Of a stretch of DNA of 64,000 bases, positions 1 to 10,576 are shown piece after piece. Both the position numbers and the translations under genes were made by a program. This stretch comes from Pseudomonas sp. MYb60 (lineage in GTDB: Bacteria > Pseudomonadota > Gammaproteobacteria > Pseudomonadales > Pseudomonadaceae), in assembly GCF_002979555.1 (NCBI RefSeq), contig NZ_PCOZ01000005.1, forward strand, positions 186,001 through 250,000, in the 5' to 3' direction. The notes under the pieces were generated by a model. The model ran no database searches. It was not told the DNA's origin and saw only the letters and a list, made by a program, of their open reading frames with translations. Positions within the stretch are counted from its first letter, which is position 1. Every line of letters starts with the position of its first letter.

Positions 1-93
1 ATGTGGGACGGGGCTTGCCCCCGATAGCGGTGGGTCAGACAGCATATGTGCAAGCTCATCCACTGCCACCGGGGGCTTGCCCCCTCTCACACT
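1..93. repeat. REPIN (paired REP palindromes) at window edge
   Basis: The left arm reads GTGGGACGGGGCTTGCCCCC followed by GATAGCGGTGGGTCAG. The right arm, GGGGGCTTGCCCCC with TCTCACACT, closes the unit about 90 bp later. This matches the REP/REPIN family of the P. fluorescens group. The open reading frame across it is an artefact of the repeat. Confidence 0.7.
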
Positions 94-530
94 GGAAAGG
101 TGGCGACAGTGGGTTTATTGCGCAAAACATTGATCCAGAGCGGTACCCGCCTCGTCTGGATCAGTTAAAAGATCCCCGCCGGCAACTAAGCCGCAATCAA
201 CCAAGTAACGACAACTTCCCCCGCTACACGAGAAACATTCGCTTAAACCCCACGCAAACAATATTCATTATCATTTAGGGCTTGAAAACTTCGTTACCGG
301 ATAAACAAAACATATTTGATTAAAAGCCCGCTAATGCCCACCACACAAGGGCTGCAGCCCCAAGAAGGTGCACTATGTCCTTATTCCATCGAATAATTTC
401 GCTATAGGAATTTTACTTGCCCGGTGTTTAGCCATAAAATCACCGCGATTGATTGCACTGCGACATATCGTCACTGCATCGTTAATTTTTCGAGCTCAGA
501 GACCTTTGCTCTCTGTTAAGGACTTCCAGC
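94..530 (+). promoter_or_regulatory. Upstream region and leader of the nuo operon
   Basis: No credible gene lies in this stretch. It holds a perfect 9-bp inverted repeat (131-139 with 155-163, 15-nt loop), a 12-bp palindrome GGGCTGCAGCCC at 348-359, AT-rich promoter-like sequence from about 280 to 490, and a small hairpin at 497-515 (CAGAGA/TCTCTG) directly before the nuoA ribosome binding site (AAGGA, 518-522). I looked for an ANR/FNR box (TTGAT-N4-ATCAA) and did not find a good one. Confidence 0.5.
412..440 (+). promoter_or_regulatory. Candidate sigma-70 promoter for nuo operon
   Basis: TTTACT at 412-417 and TAAAAT at 435-440 are separated by 17 bp. This is the best -35/-10 pair found in the leader and would give a 5' untranslated region of about 85 nt before nuoA. 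Other starts are possible. Confidence 0.35.
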
Positions 531-944
531 ATGACCGACGCGACAGGACTCATGGCCCACAACTGGGGCTTTGCCATTTTCCTCCTCGGTGTTGTCGGCC
601 TTTGTGCCTTCATGCTTGGCGTGTCCAGCCTCCTCGGGTCAAAAGCCTGGGGCCGCAGCAAGAATGAACCGTTCGAGTCCGGCATGCTGCCTACAGGTGG
701 CGCCCGCTTGCGGCTCTCAGCCAAATTCTATCTGGTCGCGATGCTGTTCGTGATCTTCGATATCGAAGCCCTCTTTCTCTTTGCCTGGTCTGTGTCCGTC
801 CGCGAAAGCGGCTGGACCGGATTCGTCGAAGCTCTCGTTTTCATAGCAATTCTGTTGGCAGGCCTTGTCTACCTATTCCGAGTGGGCGCCCTTGACTGGG
901 CTCCGGAAGCTCGTCGTAAGCGGCAAGCGAAGCTGAAACAATGA
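531..944 (+). CDS. nuoA: NADH-quinone oxidoreductase subunit A
   Basis: Small membrane subunit of complex I, which couples NADH oxidation and quinone reduction to proton pumping across the inner membrane. The 137-aa product has three predicted hydrophobic segments (about 12-35, 62-85, 95-115) and the family motif FESGMLP followed by [15 protein letters not shown] with its conserved acidic residues. Length is close to the E. coli protein (147 aa). The ATG at 531 has an AAGGA Shine-Dalgarno about 8 nt upstream. It is the first of 13 co-oriented nuo genes. NuoA sits beside NuoH, J and K near the quinone site. Confidence 0.97.
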   Translation: MTDATGLMAHNWGFAIFLLGVVGLCAFMLGVSSLLGSKAWGRSKNEPFESGMLPTGGARLRLSAKFYLVAMLFVIFDIEALFLFAWSVSVRESGWTGFVEALVFIAILLAGLVYLFRVGALDWAPEARRKRQAKLKQ

Positions 945-954
945 GGCTTTGGCG

Positions 955-1629
955 ATGCAATACAATCTCACCAGGATCGACCCGGATGCTCCTAACGAGC
1001 AGTACCCCATCGGCGAACGGGAAACCGTTTCCGACCCGTTAGAAGACCAAGTCCACAAAAACATCTACATGGGCAAGCTGGAAGACGTGCTGAGTGGCGC
1101 GGTCAACTGGGGGCGTAAAAACTCCCTGTGGCCGTACAACTTCGGTCTTTCGTGCTGCTACGTGGAAATGACCACCGCCTTCACGGCGCCCCACGACATC
1201 GCGCGCTTTGGCGCCGAAGTTATCCGGGCATCGCCGCGCCAGGCGGATTTCATGGTTATCGCCGGTACCTGCTTCATCAAGATGGCGCCGATCATCCAGC
1301 GTCTCTACGAGCAAATGCTCGAGCCGAAGTGGGTTATCTCCATGGGTTCGTGCGCCAACTCCGGTGGCATGTACGACATCTACTCCGTAGTCCAGGGGGT
1401 GGACAAGTTCCTGCCCGTTGACGTCTACGTGCCTGGCTGCCCGCCTCGCCCTGAAGCATTCCTGCAAGGCTTGATGCTGTTGCAGGAATCGATTGGCAAG
1501 GAGCGTCGCCCGCTGTCCTGGGTCGTCGGTGATCAAGGCGTGTACCGCGCCGAGATGCCGTCGCAAAAGGAAGAGCGCCGCGAACAGCGAATCGCAGTCA
1601 CCAACCTGCGCAGCCCTGACGAAGTCTGA
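955..1629 (+). CDS. nuoB: NADH-quinone oxidoreductase subunit B (N2 cluster)
   Basis: Peripheral-arm subunit that binds the terminal 4Fe-4S cluster N2 and hands electrons to quinone. Cluster ligands are visible as the tandem Cys pair in [10 protein letters not shown] (residues 67-68), the Cys of [11 protein letters not shown] and the Cys of [12 protein letters not shown] chose ATG 955 ([10 protein letters not shown]) over an in-frame TTG at 949. A GAGG Shine-Dalgarno overlaps the nuoA stop codon. The product is 224 aa, the usual length. The gene follows nuoA by 10 bp and precedes nuoCD by 72 bp. Confidence 0.97.
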   Translation: MQYNLTRIDPDAPNEQYPIGERETVSDPLEDQVHKNIYMGKLEDVLSGAVNWGRKNSLWPYNFGLSCCYVEMTTAFTAPHDIARFGAEVIRASPRQADFMVIAGTCFIKMAPIIQRLYEQMLEPKWVISMGSCANSGGMYDIYSVVQGVDKFLPVDVYVPGCPPRPEAFLQGLMLLQESIGKERRPLSWVVGDQGVYRAEMPSQKEERREQRIAVTNLRSPDEV

Positions 1630-1701
1630 TCCAGCACCGCTTCTTTCATAGAACGAACACCTGGCTTCATTCTTTACGTTGACCGAAAGCGATAAAAAAC
1701 C

Positions 1702-3486
1702 ATGACTACAGGCAGCGCTCTGTACATCCCGCCTTATAAGGCAGACGACCAGGATGTGGTCGTCGAACTCAATAACCGTTTTGGCCCTGACGCCTTCACC
1801 GCCCAGGCCACACGCACCGGTATGCCGGTGCTGTGGGTGGCGCGCGCCAAGCTCGTCGAAGTCCTGACCTTCCTGCGCAACCTGCCCAAGCCATACGTCA
1901 TGCTCTATGACCTGCATGGCGTGGACGAGCGTCTGCGCACCAAGCGTCAAGGGCTGCCGAGCGGCGCCGATTTCACCGTGTTCTACCACCTGATGTCGCT
2001 GGAACGTAACAGCGACGTGATGATCAAGGTCGCGCTGAGCGAAAGCGACCTGAGCATCCCGACCGTCACTGGCATCTGGCCAAACGCCAGTTGGTACGAG
2101 CGTGAAGTCTGGGACATGTTCGGCATCGACTTCCCCGGCCACCCGCACCTGACGCGCATCATGATGCCGCCGACCTGGGAAGGTCACCCGCTGCGCAAGG
2201 ACTTCCCTGCCCGCGCCACTGAATTCGACCCGTTCAGCCTCAACCTCGCCAAGCAACAGCTTGAAGAAGAGGCCGCGCGCTTCCGTCCGGAAGACTGGGG
2301 CATGAAGCGCTCCGGCACCAACGAGGACTACATGTTCCTCAACCTGGGCCCGAACCACCCTTCGGCCCACGGTGCCTTCCGTATCATCCTGCAACTGGAC
2401 GGTGAAGAAATCGTCGACTGCGTGCCGGACATCGGTTACCACCACCGTGGTGCCGAGAAGATGGCCGAGCGTCAGTCCTGGCACAGCTTCATCCCGTACA
2501 CCGACCGTATCGACTACCTCGGCGGCGTGATGAACAACCTGCCGTACGTGCTCTCGGTCGAGAAGCTCGCCGGTATCAAGGTACCGGACCGGGTCGACAC
2601 GATTCGCATCATGATGTCCGAGTTCTTCCGGATCACCAGCCACCTGCTGTTCCTGGGTACCTACATTCAGGACGTTGGCGCCATGACCCCGGTGTTCTTT
2701 ACGTTCACCGACCGTCAGCGCGCCTACAAGGTCATCGAAGCCATCACCGGTTTCCGCCTGCACCCTGCCTGGTACCGCATCGGCGGCGTGGCGCACGACC
2801 TGCCGAATGGCTGGGAGCGCCTGGTCAAGGAATTCATCGACTGGATGCCCAAGCGTCTCGACGAATACCAAAAGGCCGCGCTGGATAACAGCATCCTCAA
2901 AGGCCGGACCATCGGCGTCGCTCAGTACAACACCAAAGAGGCCCTGGAATGGGGCGTCACCGGTGCTGGCCTGCGTTCCACCGGCTGCGATTTCGACCTG
3001 CGCAAAGCGCGTCCGTATTCCGGCTACGAGAACTTCGAGTTCGAAGTGCCGCTGGCGGCCAACGGCGATGCCTACGACCGTTGCATCGTGCGCGTCGAAG
3101 AAATGCGCCAGAGCCTGAAGATCATCGAGCAGTGCATGCGCAACATGCCGGCCGGCCCGTACAAGGCGGATCACCCGCTGACCACGCCGCCGCCGAAAGA
3201 GCGCACGCTGCAGCACATCGAAACCCTGATCACGCACTTCCTGCAGGTTTCGTGGGGCCCGGTCATGCCGGCCAACGAGTCCTTCCAGATGATCGAAGCG
3301 ACCAAGGGTATCAACAGTTATTACCTGACGAGCGATGGCGGCACCATGAGCTACCGCACCCGGATCCGTACCCCGAGCTTCGCCCACTTGCAGCAGATCC
3401 CTTCGGTGATCAAAGGCGAGATGGTCGCGGACTTGATTGCGTACCTGGGTAGTATCGATTTCGTTATGGCCGACGTGGACCGCTAA
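1702..3486 (+). CDS. nuoC: Fused NADH-quinone oxidoreductase subunits C and D
   Basis: Single 594-aa polypeptide combining NuoC (about residues 1-190, with the signature ERExWDMFGIxFxGHP) and NuoD (about 205-594, starting near [11 protein letters not shown], a stretch typical of the 49-kDa subunit). The NuoD part forms the quinone-binding cavity with NuoB. The fusion is normal in Pseudomonas and enterobacteria and is sometimes named nuoD or nuoCD. The start ATG 1702 is the first in frame; its Shine-Dalgarno is weak (GAAAG). The C-terminus ends ...DVDR, as is usual for the 49-kDa family. Confidence 0.97.
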   Translation: MTTGSALYIPPYKADDQDVVVELNNRFGPDAFTAQATRTGMPVLWVARAKLVEVLTFLRNLPKPYVMLYDLHGVDERLRTKRQGLPSGADFTVFYHLMSLERNSDVMIKVALSESDLSIPTVTGIWPNASWYEREVWDMFGIDFPGHPHLTRIMMPPTWEGHPLRKDFPARATEFDPFSLNLAKQQLEEEAARFRPEDWGMKRSGTNEDYMFLNLGPNHPSAHGAFRIILQLDGEEIVDCVPDIGYHHRGAEKMAERQSWHSFIPYTDRIDYLGGVMNNLPYVLSVEKLAGIKVPDRVDTIRIMMSEFFRITSHLLFLGTYIQDVGAMTPVFFTFTDRQRAYKVIEAITGFRLHPAWYRIGGVAHDLPNGWERLVKEFIDWMPKRLDEYQKAALDNSILKGRTIGVAQYNTKEALEWGVTGAGLRSTGCDFDLRKARPYSGYENFEFEVPLAANGDAYDRCIVRVEEMRQSLKIIEQCMRNMPAGPYKADHPLTTPPPKERTLQHIETLITHFLQVSWGPVMPANESFQMIEATKGINSYYLTSDGGTMSYRTRIRTPSFAHLQQIPSVIKGEMVADLIAYLGSIDFVMADVDR

Positions 3487-3488
3487 GC

Positions 3489-3986
3489 ATGAACAGCACG
3501 CTTATCCAGACAGACCGTTTCACCCTCAGTGAAACCGAGCGCTCGGCCATCGAGCACGAGTTGCATCACTACGAAGACCCGCGCGCGGCGTCGATCGAAG
3601 CCTTGAAGATCGTCCAGAAGGAACGTGGCTGGGTGCCCGACGGCGCCTTGTACGCCATCGGCGAGATCCTCGGCATCCCTGCCAGCGACGTTGAAGGTGT
3701 GGCCACGTTCTACAGCCAGATCTTCCGCCAGCCGGTCGGCCGTCACATCATTCGCGTGTGCGACAGCATGGTCTGCTACATCGGTGGCCACGAGTCCGTG
3801 GTCAGCGAAATCCAGAACAAGCTGGGCATCGGCCTCGGCCAGACCACCCCGGACGGCCGCTTCACGCTGCTGCCCGTGTGCTGCCTGGGCAACTGCGACA
3901 AGGCGCCGGCGTTGATGATCGACGACGACACATTCGGTGACGTCCAGCCTGCTGGCGTGACCCAATTGCTCGAGGGCTACCCATGA
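3489..3986 (+). CDS. nuoE: NADH-quinone oxidoreductase subunit E (2Fe-2S)
   Basis: 24-kDa-type thioredoxin-like subunit of the NADH-oxidising module, carrying 2Fe-2S cluster N1a. The four cluster cysteines are seen as CDSMVC and CCLGNC. The N-terminal helical region contains the typical [10 protein letters not shown] stretch. The product is 165 aa, as expected. The gene begins 2 bp after the nuoCD stop, and its stop overlaps the nuoF start (ATGA), which suggests translational coupling. Confidence 0.97.
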   Translation: MNSTLIQTDRFTLSETERSAIEHELHHYEDPRAASIEALKIVQKERGWVPDGALYAIGEILGIPASDVEGVATFYSQIFRQPVGRHIIRVCDSMVCYIGGHESVVSEIQNKLGIGLGQTTPDGRFTLLPVCCLGNCDKAPALMIDDDTFGDVQPAGVTQLLEGYP

Positions 3987-5338
3987 CCCTGACCTCTTTC
4001 GGCCCGGCCAACCTGATCAAGCGTTCGCCTGAGACCCACCCGCTGACCTGGCGCCTGCGTGACGATGCCGAGCCGGTATGGCTCGACGAATACCAGGCCA
4101 AGAACGGTTACGCGGCTGCACGCAAAGCCTTCGCCGACATGGCTCAGGACGACATCGTCCAGACCGTCAAGGACGCAGGCCTCAAAGGTCGCGGCGGTGC
4201 AGGCTTCCCCACAGGCGTGAAGTGGGGCCTGATGCCCAAGGACGAATCCATCAACATCCGCTACCTGCTGTGCAACGCGGATGAAATGGAGCCGAACACC
4301 TGGAAAGACCGCATGCTGATGGAGCAACTGCCCCATCTGCTGATCGAAGGCATGTTGATCAGCGCCCGCGCGCTGAAAACCTACCGTGGCTATATCTTCC
4401 TGCGTGGCGAATACACCACCGCCGCCAAGCACCTCAACCGTGCGGTGGAAGAAGCCAAGGCGGCCGGCCTGCTGGGCAAGAACATCCTCGGTTTGGGTTT
4501 CGACTTTGAACTGTTCGTGCACACCGGCGCCGGGCGTTACATCTGCGGTGAAGAAACCGCACTGATCAACTCCCTCGAAGGCCGCCGCGCCAACCCGCGC
4601 TCCAAGCCGCCCTTCCCTGCCGCCGTAGGCGTGTGGGGCAAGCCGACGTGCGTGAACAACGTCGAGACCCTGTGCAACGTGCCGGCGATCATCGCCGACG
4701 GCGTGGACTGGTACAAATCGTTGGCCCGCGAAGGCAGCGAAGACATGGGCACCAAGCTCATGGGCTTCTCCGGCAAGGTCAAGAACCCTGGCCTGTGGGA
4801 ACTGCCATTCGGCGTGACCGCACGCGAGCTGTTCGAGGACTACGCCGGCGGTATGCGCGACGGCTACACCCTGAAAGCCTGGCAGCCCGGCGGCGCCGGT
4901 ACCGGTTTCCTGCTCCCTGAGCACCTCGACGCACAAATGTATGCCGGCGGCATCGGCAAGGTCGGCACCCGGATGGGTACGGGCCTGGCGATGGCGGTGG
5001 ACAACACGGTGAACATGGTCTCGCTGCTGCGCAACATGGAGCAGTTCTTTGCCCGTGAATCGTGCGGCTTCTGCACCCCGTGCCGCGACGGTCTGCCGTG
5101 GAGCGTGAAGCTGCTGATGGCCCTGGAAAATGGCGAAGGCCGCGAGGGTGATATCGAAACCCTGCTCGGCCTGGTCGGCTTCCTCGGCCCTGGCAAGACG
5201 TTCTGTGCCCACGCACCGGGCGCCGTGGAGCCATTGGGCAGCGCCATCAAGTACTTCCGCTCGGAGTTCGAAGCCGGCATCGCGCCCACCAGCGCCGCCG
5301 TCCCGCCTCTGGCAAAGCCGATCGTAGTCGGCGCGTAA
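3983..5338 (+). CDS. nuoF: NADH-quinone oxidoreductase subunit F (NADH/FMN)
   Basis: 51-kDa-type catalytic subunit that oxidises NADH through FMN and passes electrons to 4Fe-4S cluster N3. It shows the glycine-rich [14 protein letters not shown] nucleotide/flavin motif (about residues 69-82), [12 protein letters not shown], and the cluster motif [11 protein letters not shown] with a fourth Cys in TFCAHAPGA. It is 451 aa against 445 in E. coli. It overlaps nuoE by 4 nt. After its stop there is a 135-bp gap with a strong hairpin before nuoG. Confidence 0.97.
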   Translation: MTLTSFGPANLIKRSPETHPLTWRLRDDAEPVWLDEYQAKNGYAAARKAFADMAQDDIVQTVKDAGLKGRGGAGFPTGVKWGLMPKDESINIRYLLCNADEMEPNTWKDRMLMEQLPHLLIEGMLISARALKTYRGYIFLRGEYTTAAKHLNRAVEEAKAAGLLGKNILGLGFDFELFVHTGAGRYICGEETALINSLEGRRANPRSKPPFPAAVGVWGKPTCVNNVETLCNVPAIIADGVDWYKSLAREGSEDMGTKLMGFSGKVKNPGLWELPFGVTARELFEDYAGGMRDGYTLKAWQPGGAGTGFLLPEHLDAQMYAGGIGKVGTRMGTGLAMAVDNTVNMVSLLRNMEQFFARESCGFCTPCRDGLPWSVKLLMALENGEGREGDIETLLGLVGFLGPGKTFCAHAPGAVEPLGSAIKYFRSEFEAGIAPTSAAVPPLAKPIVVGA

Positions 5339-5345
5339 CGCTTCA

Positions 5346-5373
5346 AAGGCGAAGGGTCCGTGCCCTTCGCCTT
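5346..5373 (+). promoter_or_regulatory. Intercistronic hairpin between nuoF and nuoG
   Basis: A perfect 11-bp stem, AAGGCGAAGGG with CCCTTCGCCTT, and a 6-nt loop begins 8 nt after the nuoF stop. It is not followed by a T-run (next bases CTCATGTG), so it is unlikely to be an efficient intrinsic terminator. It may be an RNA-processing or stability element or a partial attenuator. Confidence 0.5.
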
Positions 5374-5473
5374 CTCATGTGCTGACGCCTTTCGGGGCTG
5401 TGTAGATGCACATGAATAACAAGATTCCATTAGCCACGCCCGCTGACAACGGGCCAACGAAGAACTTTGAACC

Positions 5474-8188
5474 ATGGCCACTATCCACGTAGACGGCAAA
5501 GCGCTCGAAGTCGATGGGGCAGACAACCTGTTACAGGCATGTCTGTCACTCGGTCTCGACATCCCGTATTTCTGCTGGCACCCCGCGCTTGGTAGCGTCG
5601 GGGCCTGCCGCCAGTGCGCGGTCAAGCAGTACACCGACGAGAACGACACCCGTGGTCGTATCGTCATGTCCTGCATGACCCCAGCCACCGACAACACCTG
5701 GATCTCCATCGACGATGAAGAATCCAAGGCGTTCCGCGCCAGTGTCGTCGAATGGCTGATGACCAACCACCCCCACGACTGCCCGGTCTGTGAGGAAGGC
5801 GGTCACTGCCACCTGCAAGACATGACGGTGATGACCGGCCACAACGAGCGCCGTTATCGTTTCACCAAGCGTACCCACCAGAACCAGGACCTCGGCCCGT
5901 TCATTTCCCACGAAATGAACCGCTGCATCGCCTGCTACCGCTGCGTACGCTTCTACAAGGACTACGCTGGCGGCACCGACCTCGGCGTCTTCGGCGCCCA
6001 CGACAACGTGTACTTCGGTCGCGTTGAAGACGGCGTCCTCGAAAGCGAGTTCTCCGGCAACCTCACCGAGGTCTGCCCGACCGGTGTGTTCACCGACAAG
6101 ACGCACTCCGAGCGCTACAACCGCAAGTGGGACATGCAGTTCGCCCCGAGCATCTGCCATGGCTGCTCCAGCGGTTGCAACATCTCCCCGGGTGAGCGTT
6201 ACGGTGAACTGCGTCGTATCGAAAACCGCTTCAACGGTTCGGTCAACCAGTACTTCCTGTGCGACCGTGGCCGTTTTGGCTATGGCTACGTCAACCGCGA
6301 AGACCGTCCGCGCCAGCCACTGCTGGCCGGTGGCGCCAAGCTGAGCCTGGACGACGCGCTGGATAAAGCCGCCGACCTGCTGCGTGGTCGCAATATCGTC
6401 GGTATCGGTTCGCCTCGCGCCAGCCTCGAGAGCAACTACGCGTTGCGCGAACTGGTCGGTGCCGAGCACTTCTACTCCGGTATCGAAGCCGGCGAGCTGG
6501 AGCGCATCCGCCTGGTCCTGCAAGTGCTGAACGACAGCCCGCTGCCAGTCCCGAACATGCGCGACATCGAAGACCACGACGCCATTTTCGTGCTCGGTGA
6601 AGACCTGACCCAGACCGCTGCCCGTATCGCCCTGTCGCTGCGCCAGTCGGTGAAAGGCAAGGCCGAAGAAATGGCCGACGCCATGCGCGTACAGCCGTGG
6701 CTCGACGCCGCCGTGAAGAACATCGGCCAGCACGCGCTGAACCCGCTGTTCATCGCCAGCCTGGCTGAGACCAAGCTCGACGACATCGCCGAAGAGTGCG
6801 TGCACGCCGCGCCGGACGACCTGGCTCGCATCGGTTTCGCCGTGGCCCACGCCCTCGACGCCAGCGCCCCTGCCGTCGAAGGCCTGGACAGCGAAGCGGC
6901 CGCACTGGCCCAACGCATCGCCGACGCCCTGCTGGCCGCCAAGCGTCCATTGATCATTGCCGGTACCTCCCTGGGTTCCAAGGCACTGATCGAGGCCGCT
7001 GCCAACATCGCCAAGGCCTTGAAGCTGCGCGACAAGAACGGTTCCATCAGCCTGGTCGTGCCGGAAGCCAACAGCCTCGGCCTGGCCATGCTCGGTGGCG
7101 AATCCCTGGACGCAGCCCTGCAAGCCGTGACCGAAGGCCGTGCCGACGCTATCGTGGTCCTGGAAAATGACCTGTACACCCGCACCGATGCCGCCAAGGT
7201 TGACGCTGCGCTGGACGCCGCCAAGGTACTGATCGTTGCCGATCACCAGAAAACCGCCACCAGCGAGCGTGCCGACCTGGTCCTGCCAGCCGCCACCTTC
7301 GCCGAAGGCGATGGCACACTGGTGAGCCAGGAAGGCCGCGCCCAGCGCTTCTTCCAGGTGTTCGATCCGAAGTACATGGACGCCAGCATCCTGGTTCACG
7401 AAGGCTGGCGCTGGCTGCATGCCCTGCGCGCGACCCTGCTGAACCAGCCGATCGACTGGACCCAGCTCGACCACGTGACCGCCGCGACCGCCGCCAGCGC
7501 GCCGCAGTTGGCACGCATCGTCGACGCTGCACCGTCCGCCGCGTTCCGCATCAAGGGCATGAAACTGGCCCGTGAACCGCTGCGTTACTCCGGCCGTACC
7601 GCCATGCGCGCCAACATCAGCGTGCACGAACCGCGTACCCCGCAAGACAACGACACCGCGTTCGCCTTCTCCATGGAAGGCTACTCGGGTTCGGCCGAGC
7701 CGCGTCAACAGGTGCCGTTCGCCTGGTCGCCGGGCTGGAACTCGCCACAGGCCTGGAACAAGTTCCAGGACGAAGTCGGTGGTCACATCCGCGCTGGCGA
7801 CCCGGGCACCCGCCTGATCGAAAGCACCGGTGATTCGCTGAACTGGTTCGCTGCCGTGCCGCGTCCGTTCAACCCGGCCCAAGGCACCTGGCAGGTTGTG
7901 CCGTTCTTCCACCTGTTCGGCAGCGAAGAGAACTCTTCCAAAGCCGCACCGGTGCAAGAGCGCCTTCCACGCGCCTACGTGTCCGTGGCCAAGTCCGAGG
8001 CCGACCGCCTGGGCGTCAACGACGGTGCACTGCTCAGTCTGAACGTGGCCGGCCAGACCCTGCGTCTGCCGCTGCGCATCAACGAAGAGTTGGGCGCCGG
8101 CCTGGTTGCACTGCCTAAGGGCATCGCTGGCATTCCAGCGGCGATCTTCGGCAAAACCGTTGACGGTCTGCAGGAGGCAGCGCAATGA
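5474..8188 (+). CDS. nuoG: NADH-quinone oxidoreductase subunit G
   Basis: Largest peripheral-arm subunit (904 aa; 908 in E. coli), holding several Fe-S clusters. The N-terminal ferredoxin-like domain carries the 2Fe-2S ligands (GACRQC with an upstream and a downstream Cys). It is followed by the His/Cys motif [13 protein letters not shown], the 4Fe-4S motif CIACYRC with a later CPTGV, and an extra 4Fe-4S motif CHGCSSGC. That last motif is the additional N7-type cluster of enterobacteria and pseudomonads. The remainder is a molybdopterin-oxidoreductase-like fold that has lost its cofactor in complex I. The stop overlaps nuoH (ATGA). Confidence 0.97.
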   Translation: MATIHVDGKALEVDGADNLLQACLSLGLDIPYFCWHPALGSVGACRQCAVKQYTDENDTRGRIVMSCMTPATDNTWISIDDEESKAFRASVVEWLMTNHPHDCPVCEEGGHCHLQDMTVMTGHNERRYRFTKRTHQNQDLGPFISHEMNRCIACYRCVRFYKDYAGGTDLGVFGAHDNVYFGRVEDGVLESEFSGNLTEVCPTGVFTDKTHSERYNRKWDMQFAPSICHGCSSGCNISPGERYGELRRIENRFNGSVNQYFLCDRGRFGYGYVNREDRPRQPLLAGGAKLSLDDALDKAADLLRGRNIVGIGSPRASLESNYALRELVGAEHFYSGIEAGELERIRLVLQVLNDSPLPVPNMRDIEDHDAIFVLGEDLTQTAARIALSLRQSVKGKAEEMADAMRVQPWLDAAVKNIGQHALNPLFIASLAETKLDDIAEECVHAAPDDLARIGFAVAHALDASAPAVEGLDSEAAALAQRIADALLAAKRPLIIAGTSLGSKALIEAAANIAKALKLRDKNGSISLVVPEANSLGLAMLGGESLDAALQAVTEGRADAIVVLENDLYTRTDAAKVDAALDAAKVLIVADHQKTATSERADLVLPAATFAEGDGTLVSQEGRAQRFFQVFDPKYMDASILVHEGWRWLHALRATLLNQPIDWTQLDHVTAATAASAPQLARIVDAAPSAAFRIKGMKLAREPLRYSGRTAMRANISVHEPRTPQDNDTAFAFSMEGYSGSAEPRQQVPFAWSPGWNSPQAWNKFQDEVGGHIRAGDPGTRLIESTGDSLNWFAAVPRPFNPAQGTWQVVPFFHLFGSEENSSKAAPVQERLPRAYVSVAKSEADRLGVNDGALLSLNVAGQTLRLPLRINEELGAGLVALPKGIAGIPAAIFGKTVDGLQEAAQ

Positions 8189-9192
8189 CTTGGTTCACTC
8201 CTGAAGTGATCGACGTGATCATCTCGGTGGTCAAGGCCATCGTGATCCTGTTGGCCGTGGTCGTTGCGGGCGCCCTGCTCAGCTTCGTCGAACGTCGCCT
8301 GCTGGGCTGGTGGCAGGACCGTTACGGTCCGAACCGCGTTGGCCCGTTCGGCATGTTCCAGATCGCGGCCGACATGCTGAAGATGTTCTTCAAGGAAGAC
8401 TGGACCCCGCCGTTTGCCGACAAGGTGATCTTCACCCTGGCACCGGTCGTGGCCATGAGCGCCTTGCTGATCGCCTTTGCGATCATCCCGATCACCCCGA
8501 CCTGGGGCGTCGCGGACCTGAACATCGGCTTGCTGTTCTTCTTCGCCATGGCCGGTCTGTCGGTCTACGCGGTGCTGTTCGCCGGTTGGGCCAGTAACAA
8601 CAAGTTCGCCCTGCTGGGCAGCTTGCGGGCCTCGGCCCAGACCGTGTCCTACGAAGTGTTCATGGGCCTCGCGCTGATGGGCATCGTGGTGCAGGTTGGC
8701 TCGTTCAACATGCGCGACATCGTCGAGTACCAGGCGCAGAACCTGTGGTTCATCATTCCGCAGTTCTTCGGCTTCTGTACCTTCTTCATCGCTGGCGTGG
8801 CCGTGACTCACCGTCACCCGTTCGACCAGCCGGAAGCGGAACAGGAACTGGCCGACGGTTACCACATTGAATACGCCGGCATGAAATGGGGCATGTTCTT
8901 CGTTGGCGAGTACATCGGCATCATCTTGATCTCGGCCCTGCTGGTCACGCTGTTCTTCGGCGGCTGGCACGGTCCGTTCGGCATCCTGCCGCAGTTGGCG
9001 TTCTTCTGGTTCTTCCTGAAGACCGCGTTCTTCATCATGTTGTTTATCCTGCTGCGCGCTTCCATTCCGCGTCCACGGTACGACCAGGTGATGGATTTCA
9101 GCTGGCGCTTCTGCCTGCCACTGACCCTGATCAATTTGCTGGTGACTGCTGCCGTTGTGTTGTTGAACACGCCAGCGGCCGCGGTTCAGTGA
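8185..9192 (+). CDS. nuoH: NADH-quinone oxidoreductase subunit H
   Basis: ND1-type membrane subunit (335 aa, about eight hydrophobic segments) that joins the peripheral and membrane arms and lines the quinone tunnel. Conserved stretches visible are [16 protein letters not shown] near residue 37, the loop [18 protein letters not shown] and the following GMFFVGEY, all rich in the acidic residues typical of this subunit. It overlaps nuoG by 4 nt and is followed by nuoI after 11 bp. Confidence 0.97.
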   Translation: MTWFTPEVIDVIISVVKAIVILLAVVVAGALLSFVERRLLGWWQDRYGPNRVGPFGMFQIAADMLKMFFKEDWTPPFADKVIFTLAPVVAMSALLIAFAIIPITPTWGVADLNIGLLFFFAMAGLSVYAVLFAGWASNNKFALLGSLRASAQTVSYEVFMGLALMGIVVQVGSFNMRDIVEYQAQNLWFIIPQFFGFCTFFIAGVAVTHRHPFDQPEAEQELADGYHIEYAGMKWGMFFVGEYIGIILISALLVTLFFGGWHGPFGILPQLAFFWFFLKTAFFIMLFILLRASIPRPRYDQVMDFSWRFCLPLTLINLLVTAAVVLLNTPAAAVQ

Positions 9193-9203
9193 GGATTTGA
9201 CCC

Positions 9204-9752
9204 ATGTTCAAATATATTGGCGACATCGTTAAGGGTACCGGTACCCAGTTGCGAAGCCTGGTGATGGTGTTCGGTCACGGCTTCCGCAAACGCGACACCC
9301 TGCAATACCCGGAAGAAGCGGTGTACCTGCCGCCGCGCTATCGCGGCCGCATCGTGCTGACCCGCGACCCCGATGGCGAAGAGCGTTGCGTAGCCTGCAA
9401 CCTGTGCGCCGTGGCATGCCCGGTGGGTTGCATCTCCCTGCAGAAAGCTGAAACCGAAGACGGTCGCTGGTACCCGGACTTCTTCCGCATCAACTTCTCG
9501 CGCTGCATTTTCTGCGGCCTCTGCGAGGAAGCTTGCCCGACCACCGCGATCCAGCTGACACCGGATTTCGAGATGGCCGAGTTCAAACGTCAGGACCTGG
9601 TGTACGAGAAAGAAGATCTGTTGATCTCTGGTCCCGGTAAAAACCCTGATTACAACTTCTATCGTGTTGCAGGTATGGCCGTTGCCGGTAAGCCGAAAGG
9701 CGCCGCACAAAACGAAGCCGAGCCGATCAACGTGAAGAGCTTGCTGCCTTAA
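9204..9752 (+). CDS. nuoI: NADH-quinone oxidoreductase subunit I (two 4Fe-4S)
   Basis: TYKY-type subunit with clusters N6a and N6b, relaying electrons to NuoB. Two ferredoxin motifs are clear: [15 protein letters not shown] and [16 protein letters not shown], at roughly residues 60-75 and 99-114. It is 182 aa, the usual length. The start ATG 9204 follows a GAGG Shine-Dalgarno (9190-9193). Confidence 0.97.
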   Translation: MFKYIGDIVKGTGTQLRSLVMVFGHGFRKRDTLQYPEEAVYLPPRYRGRIVLTRDPDGEERCVACNLCAVACPVGCISLQKAETEDGRWYPDFFRINFSRCIFCGLCEEACPTTAIQLTPDFEMAEFKRQDLVYEKEDLLISGPGKNPDYNFYRVAGMAVAGKPKGAAQNEAEPINVKSLLP

Positions 9753-9761
9753 GGAAGAAAG

Positions 9762-10265
9762 ATGGAATTCGCTTTCTATTTCGCGTCCGGTATTGCAGTG
9801 GTGTCCACGCTTCGCGTGATCACCAACACCAATCCTGTGCACGCCCTGCTCTACCTGATCATTTCGTTGATCGCCGTGGCCATGACCTTTTTCGCACTCG
9901 GCGCTCCGTTCGCCGGCGTGCTGGAAGTGATCGCCTATGCGGGCGCCATCATGGTGCTGTTCGTGTTTGTGGTGATGATGCTCAACCTGGGGCCGGCTTC
10001 GGTCGCCCAGGAACGCGTCTGGCTCAAGCCCGGCATCTGGCTCGGCCCGGTTATCCTCGCAGCCCTGCTGCTGGGTGAGCTGCTGTATGTGCTGTTCGCT
10101 CACCAGAGCGGCCAGGCCATCGGCCACACCACCGTAGATGCGAAGGCGGTGGGCATCAGCCTGTTCGGCCCGTACCTGCTGGTGGTCGAACTGGCGTCGA
10201 TGCTGCTGCTCGCTGCAGCCATCACCGCCTTCCACTTGGGCCGCAACGAAGCCAAGGAGCAATGA
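9762..10265 (+). CDS. nuoJ: NADH-quinone oxidoreductase subunit J
   Basis: ND6-type membrane subunit of 167 aa with five hydrophobic segments and the characteristic [20 protein letters not shown] stretch (pi-bulge helix TM3 in solved structures). It is preceded by an AAGGAAG Shine-Dalgarno. The gene ends in the nuoK start region; the two reading frames abut at 10262-10268. Confidence 0.97.
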   Translation: MEFAFYFASGIAVVSTLRVITNTNPVHALLYLIISLIAVAMTFFALGAPFAGVLEVIAYAGAIMVLFVFVVMMLNLGPASVAQERVWLKPGIWLGPVILAALLLGELLYVLFAHQSGQAIGHTTVDAKAVGISLFGPYLLVVELASMLLLAAAITAFHLGRNEAKEQ

Positions 10266-10267
10266 CG

Positions 10268-10576
10268 ATGCCTGCTATCCCTTTGGAGCATGGTCTGGCG
10301 GTCGCCGGCATCCTGTTCTGCCTTGGCCTGGTCGGCCTGATGGTTCGCCGTAACATTCTGTTTGTGTTGATGAGCCTGGAAATCATGATGAACGCCGCCG
10401 CACTGGCGTTCATCGTTGCGGGTGCACGCTGGGGCCAGCCGGATGGACAAGTCATGTTCATCCTGGTGATCAGCCTGGCAGCCGCCGAGGCCAGTATTGG
10501 CCTGGCGATCCTGCTGCAACTGTATCGTCGCTTCCACACGCTTGATATCGACGCTGCCAGTGAGATGCGCGGATGA
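10268..10576 (+). CDS. nuoK: NADH-quinone oxidoreductase subunit K
   Basis: ND4L-type subunit with three transmembrane helices and buried Glu residues ([11 protein letters not shown] and [11 protein letters not shown]) that take part in proton transfer. I chose ATG 10268 (MPAIPLEHG), which gives the usual 102 aa. An in-frame ATG at 10262 overlapping the nuoJ stop would add two residues. Its stop overlaps the nuoL start (ATGA at 10573). Confidence 0.96.
   Translation: MPAIPLEHGLAVAGILFCLGLVGLMVRRNILFVLMSLEIMMNAAALAFIVAGARWGQPDGQVMFILVISLAAAEASIGLAILLQLYRRFHTLDIDAASEMRG

Noticed and set aside
131..163. Inverted repeat upstream of nuoA as a terminator for a gene left of the window
   Set aside because: The 15-nt loop is long and the sequence after the stem is A-rich on this strand, not T-rich. 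It remains an unexplained inverted repeat.
3..278. 91-aa frame at the window start
   Set aside because: Its N-terminal half is read from a REPIN and it has no ribosome binding site or family resemblance.
1039..3387. 782-codon open frame antisense to nuoB and nuoCD
   Set aside because: High-GC antisense shadow: its sequence has no recognisable domain and it covers genes whose products are certain.
5346..5373. Hairpin after nuoF as a true terminator
   Set aside because: No T-run follows the stem, and seven essential nuo genes lie downstream in the same direction.
5546..8185. 879-codon open frame antisense to nuoG
   Set aside because: Exact mirror of nuoG codon structure; rich in Gln, His, Val and Gly as usual for antisense frames of high-GC genes.
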